From assembly GCA_016792845.1 (NCBI GenBank), contig JAEUKH010000017.1, forward strand, positions 1-64,000: a DNA stretch of 64,000 nucleotides, read 5' to 3'. Position 1 is the stretch's first letter; every line of letters starts with the position of its first letter. Shown here piece by piece: positions 25,844-34,688 of this stretch. This DNA comes from Myxococcales bacterium. Its GTDB lineage: Bacteria > Myxococcota_A > Polyangia > Polyangiales > Ga0077539. Position numbers and translations under genes: made by a program. Below the pieces are notes generated by a model. The model did no database searches. It had not been told where the DNA came from and saw nothing but the letters and a program-made list of their open reading frames with translations.

Positions 25844-26812
25844 GTGCGCAGCGCGTGGTGGAGTCTTCTCGCGACGGCGGTCTCGCTCGGCTGTGAGGCG
25901 CCGTCGGTCGCGCCTCGCGACGCGTCGTCGGATGCGGCGGTGGCCCTCGACGCGGCGGGTGATGCGGCGCCCGAGGCGGTCGATGTTCCGCCGTGGCGGT
26001 GTGGGCGCGCTCGGCCGTCGCCTCGCCCCCCGAGCCGCTGCAACGGCCACGCGGCGCTCTGCGAGCGAACGCTCGACGCGGTGAGCTTTGCGACCACGCA
26101 CAACGCGATGTCGACCCGCGCTGAGCGCTTTACGCCGCCCAATCACGAGCGCGCGATGGCGACGCAGCTGGTCGACGGGGTGCGCGCGATGATGCTCGAC
26201 GTTCACCCGTTTCGAGACGAGGCGACGCTCTGTCACGGCTTCTGCACGCTCGGTCGGCGGCGCCTCGCCGAGGGTCTCTGCGACGTCGCGCAGTTCGCAG
26301 ACGCGCACCCCGACGAGGTGCTGGTGTTGATCTTCGAGAGCTACGTCAGCGGCGCGATGATCGAGGCCGCGGCGCGCGAGGTCGACCTCGTGCCTGACCT
26401 CCATGTTCAGCCCGCGGGGGCGCCCTGGCCGACGCTCGGGGCGATGGTGGGGGCGGGGCGGCGCATCGTGATGCTCACCGACGCGGGCGGGGGCGAGCCG
26501 CAGCGCCCTTGGTTGCACGCGCTGTGGTCGCACGCCTTCGAGAACCCCTACGCCGCGGCCGACGAGGGCGCGCTCTCGTGCGCGATGAACCGCGGCGACG
26601 CGCGCAACGCGCTCTTCATCTTCAACCATTTTTTGACCGCCCCGCTGGCGATGCCCGAGCTGGCCGAGCGCATCAACCACAACCCCGCGTTTCTCGCGCG
26701 GGCGCGGCGGTGCGCCGAGGCGCGGGGGCACCTGCCGAACTTCGTCACCGTCGATTTCTACGAGACCGGCGACCTCTTCGCGGTGGTGCGCGCGCTCAAC
26801 GGGCTTGAGTGA
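25844..26812 (+). CDS. PI-PLC X-domain lipoprotein
   Basis: 322 aa from a GTG at 25844; the upstream open frame is antisense to the neighbouring gene. The signal peptide carries lipobox SLGC, followed by a short Asp/Ala linker. The domain matches the phosphatidylinositol-phospholipase C X-box: catalytic His in FATTHNAMS, the second His in LCHGFC after MMLDVHPF, and VLVLIFESYVS and FVTVDFYET further on. Bacterial relatives cleave phosphatidylinositol or GPI-like lipids without calcium. It is likely displayed outside the inner membrane; the substrate in this organism is unknown. Tail-to-tail overlap of 17 bp with the sirtuin gene. Confidence 0.88.
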   Translation: MRSAWWSLLATAVSLGCEAPSVAPRDASSDAAVALDAAGDAAPEAVDVPPWRCGRARPSPRPPSRCNGHAALCERTLDAVSFATTHNAMSTRAERFTPPNHERAMATQLVDGVRAMMLDVHPFRDEATLCHGFCTLGRRRLAEGLCDVAQFADAHPDEVLVLIFESYVSGAMIEAAAREVDLVPDLHVQPAGAPWPTLGAMVGAGRRIVMLTDAGGGEPQRPWLHALWSHAFENPYAAADEGALSCAMNRGDARNALFIFNHFLTAPLAMPELAERINHNPAFLARARRCAEARGHLPNFVTVDFYETGDLFAVVRALNGLE

Positions 26813-27644
26813 CGCGCGCGCCGAGGGCCTCGACGAGTCGCGGCAAGAGCACCTCGCTCGGGGCCTCGACGCGGAGGGCGACCTCGGCGTCGGCGCGGCT
26901 CTCGCCGAGGTTGACCAGGGCCACGGCGATGCCGCGCTCGCGGGCGCGTAAGACGAAGCGGTAGCCCGAGAAGATCGCGAGGCTCGACCCCACCACGAGC
27001 AAGACCTCGGCCGCGTCGAGCCACGCGTACGCCTGCGCCACACGCTCGCGCGGGACGTTGTCGCCGAAGAACACCACGTCGGGCTTCATCACGCCCCCGC
27101 AGGCCTCGCACGCGGCCACCGCGAAGCCGCGCACCGCCGCGTCGCTCAGCTCGGCGTCGCCGTCGGGCGCGAGGGCGGGGGCTTCGATCGACAGGGCGGG
27201 GTTCAGCGCGGCGAGGCGCGTCTGAAAGGCGTCGCGGGTCTCGTGGGCGCCGCACCCGAGGCAGCGCACGTCTTCGAGGGCGCCGTGGAGGTCGAGCACC
27301 CGCGCGGCGCCCGCCTTCTGGTGAAGACGGTCGACGTTCTGGGTGATGAGCCCGGTCACCGGGTGGAGCGCTTCGAGCCGGGCGAGCGCGTGGTGCGAGG
27401 CGTTGGGCGAGAACGCACGAAACCGCGGCCAACCCCGGAAGCTCCGCGCCCAGTAGCGCGCCCGGGTCGCCGGGTCGTCGACGAAGGCCCGGTGCTGAAT
27501 CGGGTTGCGCGCCTTCTGCCGCGTCAAGGGCCCGCGATAATCGGGGATGCCCGAGGCCGTGCTCACCCCCGCGCCGGTCAGCACGCAGAGCGGTCGGCCC
27601 CGCACGAGCGCCGCCAGCGCCGCCACACTCGCATCGTCGATCAC
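26796..27644 (-). CDS. NAD-dependent protein deacylase (Sir2 family)
   Basis: 282 aa from a GTG at 27644. NAD-binding motifs TGAGVSTASGIPDYRG (residues 23-38) and TQNVDRLH are intact, the catalytic His lies in LDLHGALE, and the structural zinc site is formed by CLGC and CEACGG pairs. The long GIPDYRGPLT region resembles the SIRT4-like class II sirtuins rather than CobB. It removes acyl groups from lysines using NAD, in the cytoplasm. It overlaps the PLC gene at its 3' end and diverges from the methyltransferase gene. Confidence 0.95.
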   Translation of the reverse strand: MIDDASVAALAALVRGRPLCVLTGAGVSTASGIPDYRGPLTRQKARNPIQHRAFVDDPATRARYWARSFRGWPRFRAFSPNASHHALARLEALHPVTGLITQNVDRLHQKAGAARVLDLHGALEDVRCLGCGAHETRDAFQTRLAALNPALSIEAPALAPDGDAELSDAAVRGFAVAACEACGGVMKPDVVFFGDNVPRERVAQAYAWLDAAEVLLVVGSSLAIFSGYRFVLRARERGIAVALVNLGESRADAEVALRVEAPSEVLLPRLVEALGARVTQAR

Positions 27645-27734
27645 GACCCTGACCTATGGGCGCCGCGAGACGCCCTGGCAAGTGATTCGCGCCTTCGCCC
27701 CCTGACGCCGCTGCGATAGCCTCGCGGCCTCGCC

Positions 27735-28460
27735 ATGACCCTCTCACGGTACGAACAAATCTATCAAGACGACGCCCCCGCGTACGATCAGCTCGTGGCG
27801 GCCGAAGATGCCCGAGGGGCGCTCCGTGGGGCCCTCGGGCGCCACTTCGACGCGGCCCCCGCGCGCAGCGCCTTCGAGCTGGGCGTAGGCACCGGGAGGG
27901 TCACCCGCTGGCTCCTCGCTGCGGGCTTCTCGGTGACGGGCTTTGAGCGCTTCGCCCCGATGCTCGCGGTGGCCCACGCGCGGCTCTCGGCCGAAGGCTA
28001 CGACGCCCGCGGGCTCGCCCTCGGAGACGCCTACGACCCCGCCCTCAGGGCGCCTCGTGGCTGCGGCCTCGCGGTGGCTGGTTGGGTCTTCGGCCACGCC
28101 CTCTCGTGGCACCCCGACGACTGGCAGGCGCGGCTCGACGTCGCGCTCGGCACCCTCGACGCGGCCCTCGCCCCGGGCGGCACGACGCTGGTGATCGAGA
28201 CCCTCGGCACCGCGGTCGAAGCGCCCTCGGTGGCGCCGCGCCTCGCGCCGTACTACGCGCGCCTCGAAGCCCTCGGGTTCGTGCGCGAGACCCTCGCGAC
28301 GCCGTATCGGTTCGACTCGGTCGACGAGGCCGCGACGCGCATGGGCTTCTTCTTCGGTGACGCGACGGCGGCCCGGGTGCGCGAGGCGGGGTGGGCAGAA
28401 GTGCCTGAGTTTACAGGGCTTTGGGCGAGGGCGAGGCGCGGCGACGGGGGCGCGCCGTGA
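27735..28460 (+). CDS. SAM-dependent methyltransferase
   Basis: 241 aa, class I fold. Motif I is FELGVGTGRVTRWL near residues 48-61, followed by the acidic position in VTGFERF, with LALGDAYD as motif II. The insert SWHPDDWQARLDVALGTLDAALAPGG corresponds to the region after motif III. There is no signal peptide. The substrate cannot be told from sequence. It stands alone, about 136 bp before the first antiporter gene. Confidence 0.88.
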   Translation: MTLSRYEQIYQDDAPAYDQLVAAEDARGALRGALGRHFDAAPARSAFELGVGTGRVTRWLLAAGFSVTGFERFAPMLAVAHARLSAEGYDARGLALGDAYDPALRAPRGCGLAVAGWVFGHALSWHPDDWQARLDVALGTLDAALAPGGTTLVIETLGTAVEAPSVAPRLAPYYARLEALGFVRETLATPYRFDSVDEAATRMGFFFGDATAARVREAGWAEVPEFTGLWARARRGDGGAP

Positions 28461-28596
28461 GGCCCTGAGTGTGCAAAGGGCTGCACCCGCTGAACGACCC
28501 TGCGGTCGCGTCGGCGCTGCGTCGTCGCGGTGTGACGCCGCGCCCTCATCGAAATGTCATTGCTTCGGCCACGGGCCCTGTGTCACCCGAGCAGAG

Positions 28597-30336
28597 ATGC
28601 CTGCGTTGCAAACGGCTCGAAGGGCTAGCGGGTCTGCAAGGGCCCTGGCGTGGTGGGCGCTGGTGCTTGGCGCGCTCGTGGCGACGGCTCCGTTGGGGGC
28701 TCAGCCGCTGCATGACGGCGCTGTCGACGCGTCGGCCGATGTGACGTCGCAGCGCGGTGTCGACGCGGCCGAGGCGGCGCGCGAGGATGCGACGACCCGA
28801 GGCGCGGCCGACGACGCGGGGGGGCGCGCGGCGGCTCCGGCGTCGGTGCTGCAACGCGACGCAGGGGGGCCAGACAGCGCGCGCGAGGGCGGCCTCGACG
28901 CGGCCGTTGCGGGCGACGCGGCCGTTGCGGGCGACGCGGCCGTTGCGGGCGACGACGCGGGGGTCGCCGAGGGCCACGGCACGGTGGCCGATGTGGTGAG
29001 CCGCTCGACCGGGGCCATCGCGCGCATCACCCTGGGGCTCTTCGCGTTGCTCGCGCTGGTGATCATCGGCGGGCACCCGATGTTGCGCACCGTCGAGCGA
29101 CGCTTGGGGCTCGCGATGATCACCGGGAGCGGGCTCCCGTTTCTGGCCCTCGGGTACGTCGCCAAGCAGCCCGGGGTGGGCATCCTTGACGCGTCGGTGC
29201 TCCGCGATTTGCAGCCTTTGCTAGAGTTCGGCCTCGGGTGGATCGGGTTTCGCGTGGGCATCGAGTTCGACGTGCGCGCGGTCGACCGCTGGCCGCGGGG
29301 CACCTCGCGGGTGATGTTGACCGAGAGCACCGTGGCCTTCGCGCTCGTCGCGGTGGTCTCTGCGGTGGCGCTGCGGGCGGGCTTGCACCCGCAGAACTGG
29401 GTGCGCAACGCGCTGCTCCTCGGGGCGTGCGCGGCGGTGAGCGCGCCTTCGGGGGCCCGCGCGTTGGCCCACGCGGGTCTCTTGAACCCCTTGGCGTCGA
29501 ACCGACTGCGCCGCGTGGCGGTGCTCGACGACGTGGTGGCGCTCTTCGTGCTCGCGCTCGTGACGTGCATGTTTCGCCCGGTTCAGAGCACGGCGTGGTC
29601 GCTCCCGCCCTTGGGGTGGTTCTTCGTGCAGATCGGCATGGGGGTGGTGCTGGGCGCGCTGATGGTGGCCGCCAACCGAAGCGCCCGCTCGGTGAACGAG
29701 GGCCTGGCGCTCACCCTCGGCGCGGTGGCCTTCGCGGCGGGCATGGCGGGGTATCTGGGCTTCTCGCCCTTGGTGGTGGGCTCGGTGGCGGGGCTCGTGG
29801 TGGCCAACCTCCCGGCCGAGATCGCCGAAGAGAGCGCGCTCTTGCAGTCGGCCCGGCTGAGGGAGCTAGAGCGGGTGGTGTACATGGCCTTCTTCGTCGT
29901 GGTGGGGGCCCTCTGGGAGCCCTCGGTGCGCTTCGGCTGGGTGCTCTTGCCGCTCTTCGTGGCGGCGCGTCTGGGCGGTAAATTCCTCGGGTTGCGGGCG
30001 GTGCGCGGTGAGCTGTCGAGCGCGGCCGAGGCGGCGCGTCAGCCGCCCGATGTGCGCCTCGCGTGGGTGGCTTTGATGCCCGCGAGCGCGGTGAGCATCG
30101 CGGTGGTGGTGTCAGCGCACACGGCGTACCCGAGCTTGTTGCGCGGCACGCTTGAGACGGTGGTGCTGGTGGGCGCGGTGACCACCGAGGTGCTGTTCAG
30201 GGTCTCGATCGCGCTCCTCGGCGTGAAGCTGTCGGGTGACGACCTCGACCTCGGCGCCCTCGCGATGAGCCACGAGGCCACCGACGAGGCCGCGGCCCAG
30301 CGCGCGTCGAACGAACCGACCCGAGGTGCTCCATGA
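28597..30336 (+). CDS. CPA-type cation/proton antiporter with Asp/Ala-rich N-terminal extension
   Basis: 579 aa from the ATG at 28597. A signal-like hydrophobic stretch (residues about 14-35) is followed by some 100 residues of Asp/Ala-rich low complexity, including three AVAGDA repeats encoded by an 18-bp tandem repeat. From about residue 135 there are around a dozen helices of Na+/H+ exchanger type (VLDDVVALFVLALVT includes the paired-acid DD expected in the transport core). The extension would lie on the outer face and is not usual for the family. Its stop overlaps the start of the next antiporter (ATGA), suggesting a heteromeric or paired system. Confidence 0.85.
   Translation: MPALQTARRASGSARALAWWALVLGALVATAPLGAQPLHDGAVDASADVTSQRGVDAAEAAREDATTRGAADDAGGRAAAPASVLQRDAGGPDSAREGGLDAAVAGDAAVAGDAAVAGDDAGVAEGHGTVADVVSRSTGAIARITLGLFALLALVIIGGHPMLRTVERRLGLAMITGSGLPFLALGYVAKQPGVGILDASVLRDLQPLLEFGLGWIGFRVGIEFDVRAVDRWPRGTSRVMLTESTVAFALVAVVSAVALRAGLHPQNWVRNALLLGACAAVSAPSGARALAHAGLLNPLASNRLRRVAVLDDVVALFVLALVTCMFRPVQSTAWSLPPLGWFFVQIGMGVVLGALMVAANRSARSVNEGLALTLGAVAFAAGMAGYLGFSPLVVGSVAGLVVANLPAEIAEESALLQSARLRELERVVYMAFFVVVGALWEPSVRFGWVLLPLFVAARLGGKFLGLRAVRGELSSAAEAARQPPDVRLAWVALMPASAVSIAVVVSAHTAYPSLLRGTLETVVLVGAVTTEVLFRVSIALLGVKLSGDDLDLGALAMSHEATDEAAAQRASNEPTRGAP
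28903..28953. repeat. 18-bp tandem repeat in antiporter 5' end
   Basis: The unit GCCGTTGCGGGCGACGCG starts at 28903 and 28921, with a partial third copy at 28939-28953. It encodes AVAGDA repeats of the low-complexity extension. In-frame slippage here would change only linker length. Confidence 0.75.
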
Positions 30337-31658
30337 TTCGCTCGGTGGTGTTGTTGCTGGTGACGGTGGCCCTCATGGCCAGCGCGCGTTCGTTCTTGCC
30401 CGACGCCGAGGCGGCGCGGTCGAGCGCGGGGGTGGCCCTCGGCTTCGGATTCTTGGTCATCGCGGCCATTCAAGCGGGCAATATTTTTGCGGCGCTGAAG
30501 CTCCCGCGGCTCACGGGCTATCTGCTCTGCGGGCTCTTGGTGGGCCCTGACGTGGCGGCGCTCTTGACCCCGGGCATGGTGTCGAACCTCAGGCTCGTGA
30601 ACGGCGTCGCGGTGGGCCTCATCGCCCTCTCGGCGGGGAGCGAGCTCAACCTCAAGTCGCTGCGGCCGCGGCTCAAGAGCGTGCTGATGGTGTCGTTCAT
30701 CGCGGTGCCTGCGGCGATGGTGGGCATCACGCTCCTGGTGAAGCTCCTCGGCGGCCAGATGCCCTTCTTGACCGCGCTCACCGCGACCCAACAATGGACG
30801 GCGGCCCTCACCCTCGGCGTCGTGCTCGCGTCGCTCTCGCCCGCGGTGACCATCGCGATTCTCTCAGAGACGGCCTCGGCGGGCCCGATGAGCGAGACGG
30901 CCCTGGGCGTGGTGGTGCTCGCCGACATCCTGATCATCGTGGCCTTCACGGTGGTTCACTCGCTCGGCGCGAGCGTGTTCGGCGTGACTGCCGGCGCGGG
31001 GCATCTGTCGCCTGCGATGCAGCTGGCCATCGAGATCGGCGGCAGCATCGCGGTGGGCTCGCTCGTGGCGCTGAGCCTCGCGGTCTACTACCGCACGGTG
31101 AAGAAGCACTTCGCGCTGGTGGTGCTGGCGGTCTGTGTGGTGGCCGCCGAGGTGGGCACGCGGCTGCACCTCGACGCGCTCCTGGTGTGCCTCACGGCGG
31201 GCCTCTTGCTCGAAAACGCGCTGGGTGTTGGGGGCGCGACCATCGCGAAGACCCTGGCTCCGGCCAACCTGCCGATCTTCGCGGTGTTCTTCGCGCTCGC
31301 GGGGGCGGGGCTGCACGTTCACGATCTCAAGACGCTCTGGCCCTTGGCGCTGGTGATGGCCGCGGGCCGCGTGGCGAGCTTGTTCTTGGGCGCCCAGGTG
31401 GGGGCTCGGCTCGCGGCGACGCCCGACATCGTGCGGCGGTGGTTGCCGCTTGCGCTGGTCTCCCAGGCGGGGGTGAGCGTGGGCCTCGCGGAGCTTCTGG
31501 CGCGGCACTTTCCGACCTGGGGCCCCGGGGCTCGGGGGCTCATTTTGGCCATCGTGACGGTGAACGAGATGGTGGGCCCTGTGCTCTTGCGCTTCGGGTT
31601 GACCCGCGCCGGCGAGGTGGGCAAGCGCGAGGGCGAGGTCGAACACCACGAGCACTGA
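30333..31658 (+). CDS. CPA-type cation/proton antiporter
   Basis: 441 aa, about eleven to twelve helices (FLVIAAIQAGNIFAALKLP, LTGYLLCGLLVGPDV, GVVVLADILIIVAFTVVH). This is a second antiporter with a start that overlaps the upstream paralogue, so both are made from one message. The two differ considerably, which argues for distinct subunits rather than a recent duplication. The C-terminus ends in EGEVEHHEH; the last 18 codons and the stop lie inside the 104-bp direct repeat bordering the restriction island, so the insertion left this gene intact. Confidence 0.88.
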   Translation: MIRSVVLLLVTVALMASARSFLPDAEAARSSAGVALGFGFLVIAAIQAGNIFAALKLPRLTGYLLCGLLVGPDVAALLTPGMVSNLRLVNGVAVGLIALSAGSELNLKSLRPRLKSVLMVSFIAVPAAMVGITLLVKLLGGQMPFLTALTATQQWTAALTLGVVLASLSPAVTIAILSETASAGPMSETALGVVVLADILIIVAFTVVHSLGASVFGVTAGAGHLSPAMQLAIEIGGSIAVGSLVALSLAVYYRTVKKHFALVVLAVCVVAAEVGTRLHLDALLVCLTAGLLLENALGVGGATIAKTLAPANLPIFAVFFALAGAGLHVHDLKTLWPLALVMAAGRVASLFLGAQVGARLAATPDIVRRWLPLALVSQAGVSVGLAELLARHFPTWGPGARGLILAIVTVNEMVGPVLLRFGLTRAGEVGKREGEVEHHEH

Positions 31659-31706
31659 GCGCGGCGCTAACAGCCGCGATGCGAAGGGCGCGCGAAGATC
31701 TTGCCG
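31603..31706. repeat. Left direct repeat of island (attL-like)
   Basis: 104 bp, identical to 42835-42938 except for one position (31613). It holds the last codons and stop of the antiporter gene and then a duplicated copy of the last 40 bp of the FAD-oxidase gene (KIFARPSHRGC plus stop, minus strand). The perfect part is 93 bp (31614-31706). Confidence 0.92.
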
Positions 31707-31849
31707 CAGCCGATCCAGACCGCGCCCGTGCGATCGGAACGTGGCCTGGCCCGAGACACGCGCGGTCGTGGCGTAGGCCTCGGCGGCGTCCGCAAGGGGT
31801 TTGGCGTTGACGCGCCTCGCGGAGGTTGGCAATCCTCCCGACCCGCCCG

Positions 31850-34680
31850 ATGGTGCGAAATCCCGATCGGAATGGCCTGCATGACGCCCCCGCTCGACCC
31901 GTCACCGCGCCTTCGCCGCGTGACACCGTCGGAGTCGTCTACTCTCCTGCCCAGCAGAACATTATCGCCCACCGCGGGGGTCACCTTCAGGTCGTCGCCT
32001 GCGCGGGCTCGGGCAAGACCGAGACGATGGCCGTGCGCATCGCGACGCTTCTCGCTGAGGGCGTCACGCCGTCGCAGATCCTTGCGTTCACCTTCACGGT
32101 TGAGGCCGCTGAGGGGCTCAAAGCTCGGGTGCTTCGAAAGGTCGGCGAGCGCCTGCCCGACCTGTCGCTCGATCGCCTGTCACCGATGTTCATCGGCACG
32201 ATCCACGCGTGGTGCCAGCGCTTTCTCACAGAGCTGGTACCGCGCTATGCGACCTACGATCTCTTCGCTGACCACCGGCTCGTGGGCCTGCTCACGCGCG
32301 AGTACGAAAGCGTCGGGCTCCAGCACCTCGGGATTGACGCGCGCACCGAGGCCGTGCGGCGCTTCCTCGATACGGCATCGGTGGTCGAGAACGAGATGCT
32401 CGGCGCCGACGAACTGCCACCCGGCGCGTTCCGCAGCGCCTACGTGCGCTACCGGCAGCTGCTCGATCGATACCGCGTGCTCACGTTCAACCAGAGCATC
32501 GCCCGAACCGTGGAGGAGTTGCGCAAGCCCGAGGTCTTCGCAGCCTTCCACCCGCGCCTCACGCACCTCCTCGTTGACGAGTTCCAGGACATCAACCCCG
32601 CGCAGGCGAAGCTCATCGAGCAGCTCGCGGCCGACCCCGTCACCCTCTGCGCCGTGGGCGACGACGACCAGGCCATCTACCAATGGCGCGGGTCGTCGGT
32701 GACCTTCATCCGCGAGTTCGCGTCGAAGTTCCACGCGCACACCGAGACCCTCGACACCAACCGGCGGTCACGATCCACCATCGTCGAGGCCGCCGCGCGC
32801 TTCGCCGAGACCATCCCCGATCGCCTCGCGAAGACCATCCGCGCAACGCGCGACGCCCACCCCGAGGCCGTGCAACACCTCGCCGCCGACACCCAGAAGG
32901 GCGAGGCGGCGGTCGTCGCCGACGCGCTCGAACGACTGCACGGCAACGGTTTTGCGTGGCGCGACGCGGCCATTCTCGTGCGCGGAATGCGGGCGTCGAA
33001 GGCGTTCCTCGATGAGTTCGATGCGCGCAAGATCCCCTACCGCTGCGAGGGTCGCGCGGGGCTCTTCCTCCAGCCCGACGCCGAGGCGCTCTACCACGTC
33101 TTCGCGTGGCTCGCGGGCCGCGACACGCTCTATGACCCGCGCGAGGGTGACGAGCGCGCCATCGACTTGAAGGAGATCCTCGCGCGGGTGGCCGAGGTGT
33201 TTGGCCTTGCGCCCGAGCGCGTGGTGCTCCTCGAAGCGCTGCTCTACGTGCTCCGCAAGGCCCTGCCCGAGCTTGCTGAGGCCGACCTCGTCGGGACCTA
33301 CTACCGCATCCTCAACTGCTTCGACGTGCCCTCGTGGGACCTCGACGACCCCAAGACCGCGCGGCGCATGGGGAGCCTCGGGCGCTTCTCCGAGCTGCTC
33401 GCCGACTACGAGGCCGTCACCCGTCGCTCCCGCATCGACCGCGACCCGCAGGGCCAGCGCGCCGTCGCCAGCGGGCTCGCGGGCGGAGAGCACTTTCTCG
33501 AACGCTTCGTGCAGTACGTAGACTTCTACGCGCGCGGCGCCTACGACGACTTCACCGGCGAGCACGACCCCGACCTCGACGCCGTCACCATCACCACGGT
33601 GCACAGCGCGAAGGGCCTGGAGTGGCCCATCGTCTTCGTGCCCGCCCTCACCGCGAAGCGCTTCCCCATCGGCTTCGCGGGCGAGCAGCGGTCGTGGCTC
33701 TTGCCGCGCGAGGTGATCCCCGCGGCGCGCTACGAGGGCAGCATCGACGACGAGCGGCGGCTCTTCTACGTGGCGATGACCCGCGCACGGGACCACCTCG
33801 TGCTCTCGACCTTTCGCGGCGATGGGCACCGCAGCACGAAACCCTCGGTCTTCTTCCAGCAGACGCTCCCGCAGGCACGAAGCCCCGCACGGCAGACCTC
33901 TGGGTGCCCGAGACCCCCCTCCCACGCGGGAGCTCGCCGGAGGAGCAACCCACCTTCTCCTTCTCCGAGCTCGCGCAGTATCAGCTCTGCCCGCTCCAGT
34001 ACCGGCTCCGCAAGAACCTCGGGTTTCAGCCCTCGGCCGCGAAAGAGCTCGGGTACGGCCGCGCCGTGCACCACATCCTGCGGCGCGTCGCCGACAGCGT
34101 GCGCAAGCGCGCGGTGGTCCCCTCCGCGACCGAGATGGACGCCCTCTTCGCGCGAGAGTTCTACCTCCCCTACGCCGACGCGCCTGCCTGGGAGCGGCTC
34201 GAAGCGAAGGCCAGAGACCTCGTGGACACCTACGTGCGGGAGTGCGACGACGAGCTCCATCGCGTGTGGGAGGTCGAGCGGCCCTTCGAGCTGCACCTCG
34301 CCGAGGGCAACGTGGTCGGGCGCGCCGACGTGATCCTCGACCGCGAAGGCGGCGTCGCGGGCAACCTCGCGCTGGTAGACTACAAGACCCGCAAGGTCCG
34401 CGAGGACGACGCCGCGATGGACCTCCAGCTCAAGGTCTACACGGCCGCCGGGCGGGGCGAGGGCTTCGAGGTCCGTGCTGCGTACCTGCACGACCTCACC
34501 GCGCCGAGAGACAACGCCCGCCACGCGGTCGATGCCAGCGACGAAGCCGTGCGAGAGGCCATCGTGACGGTCGAAGCGCTGTGCCGGGGCGTCAGATCGA
34601 GGGACTTCGCCCCGTCTACAGGGGAACACTGCAAGCGCTGCGACGTGCGGCGACTCTGCCTGCACGGCCGCGGGACCTGA
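31850..34680 (+). pseudogene. UvrD-type helicase with Cas4/AddB-like nuclease tail, frameshifted
   Basis: Residues from 31850 give a superfamily I helicase: Walker A VACAGSGKTET, LAFTFTVEAAEGLK, Walker B LLVDEFQDINPAQ, GDDDQAIYQWRG, TTVHSAKGLEWPIVFV and LFYVAMTRARDHLVL. At about 33879 the reading moves to the -1 frame, where a RecB-family nuclease follows: CPLQYRLR, GRADVILD, LVDYKT, QLKVYTAA and CKRCDVRRLC, an iron-sulfur Cys pattern as in AddB and Cas4. One extra G near 33879 would rejoin both parts into about 943 aa. There is no slippery heptamer, so this is a mutation or a sequence error. The true start is uncertain (TTG 31826 or ATG 31850). It sits 8 bp before hsdM. Confidence 0.8.
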
Positions 34681-34688
34681 AAGCACCG

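Noticed and set aside
31603..31706. tRNA or tmRNA 3' end as integration target
   Set aside because: The repeat is made of two protein-gene ends; no tRNA-like arms are visible.
33870..33890. Programmed -1 frameshift in the helicase-nuclease
   Set aside because: No slippery heptamer or clear downstream stem is present, and both frames are open for long distances by base composition, so a simple indel is more likely.
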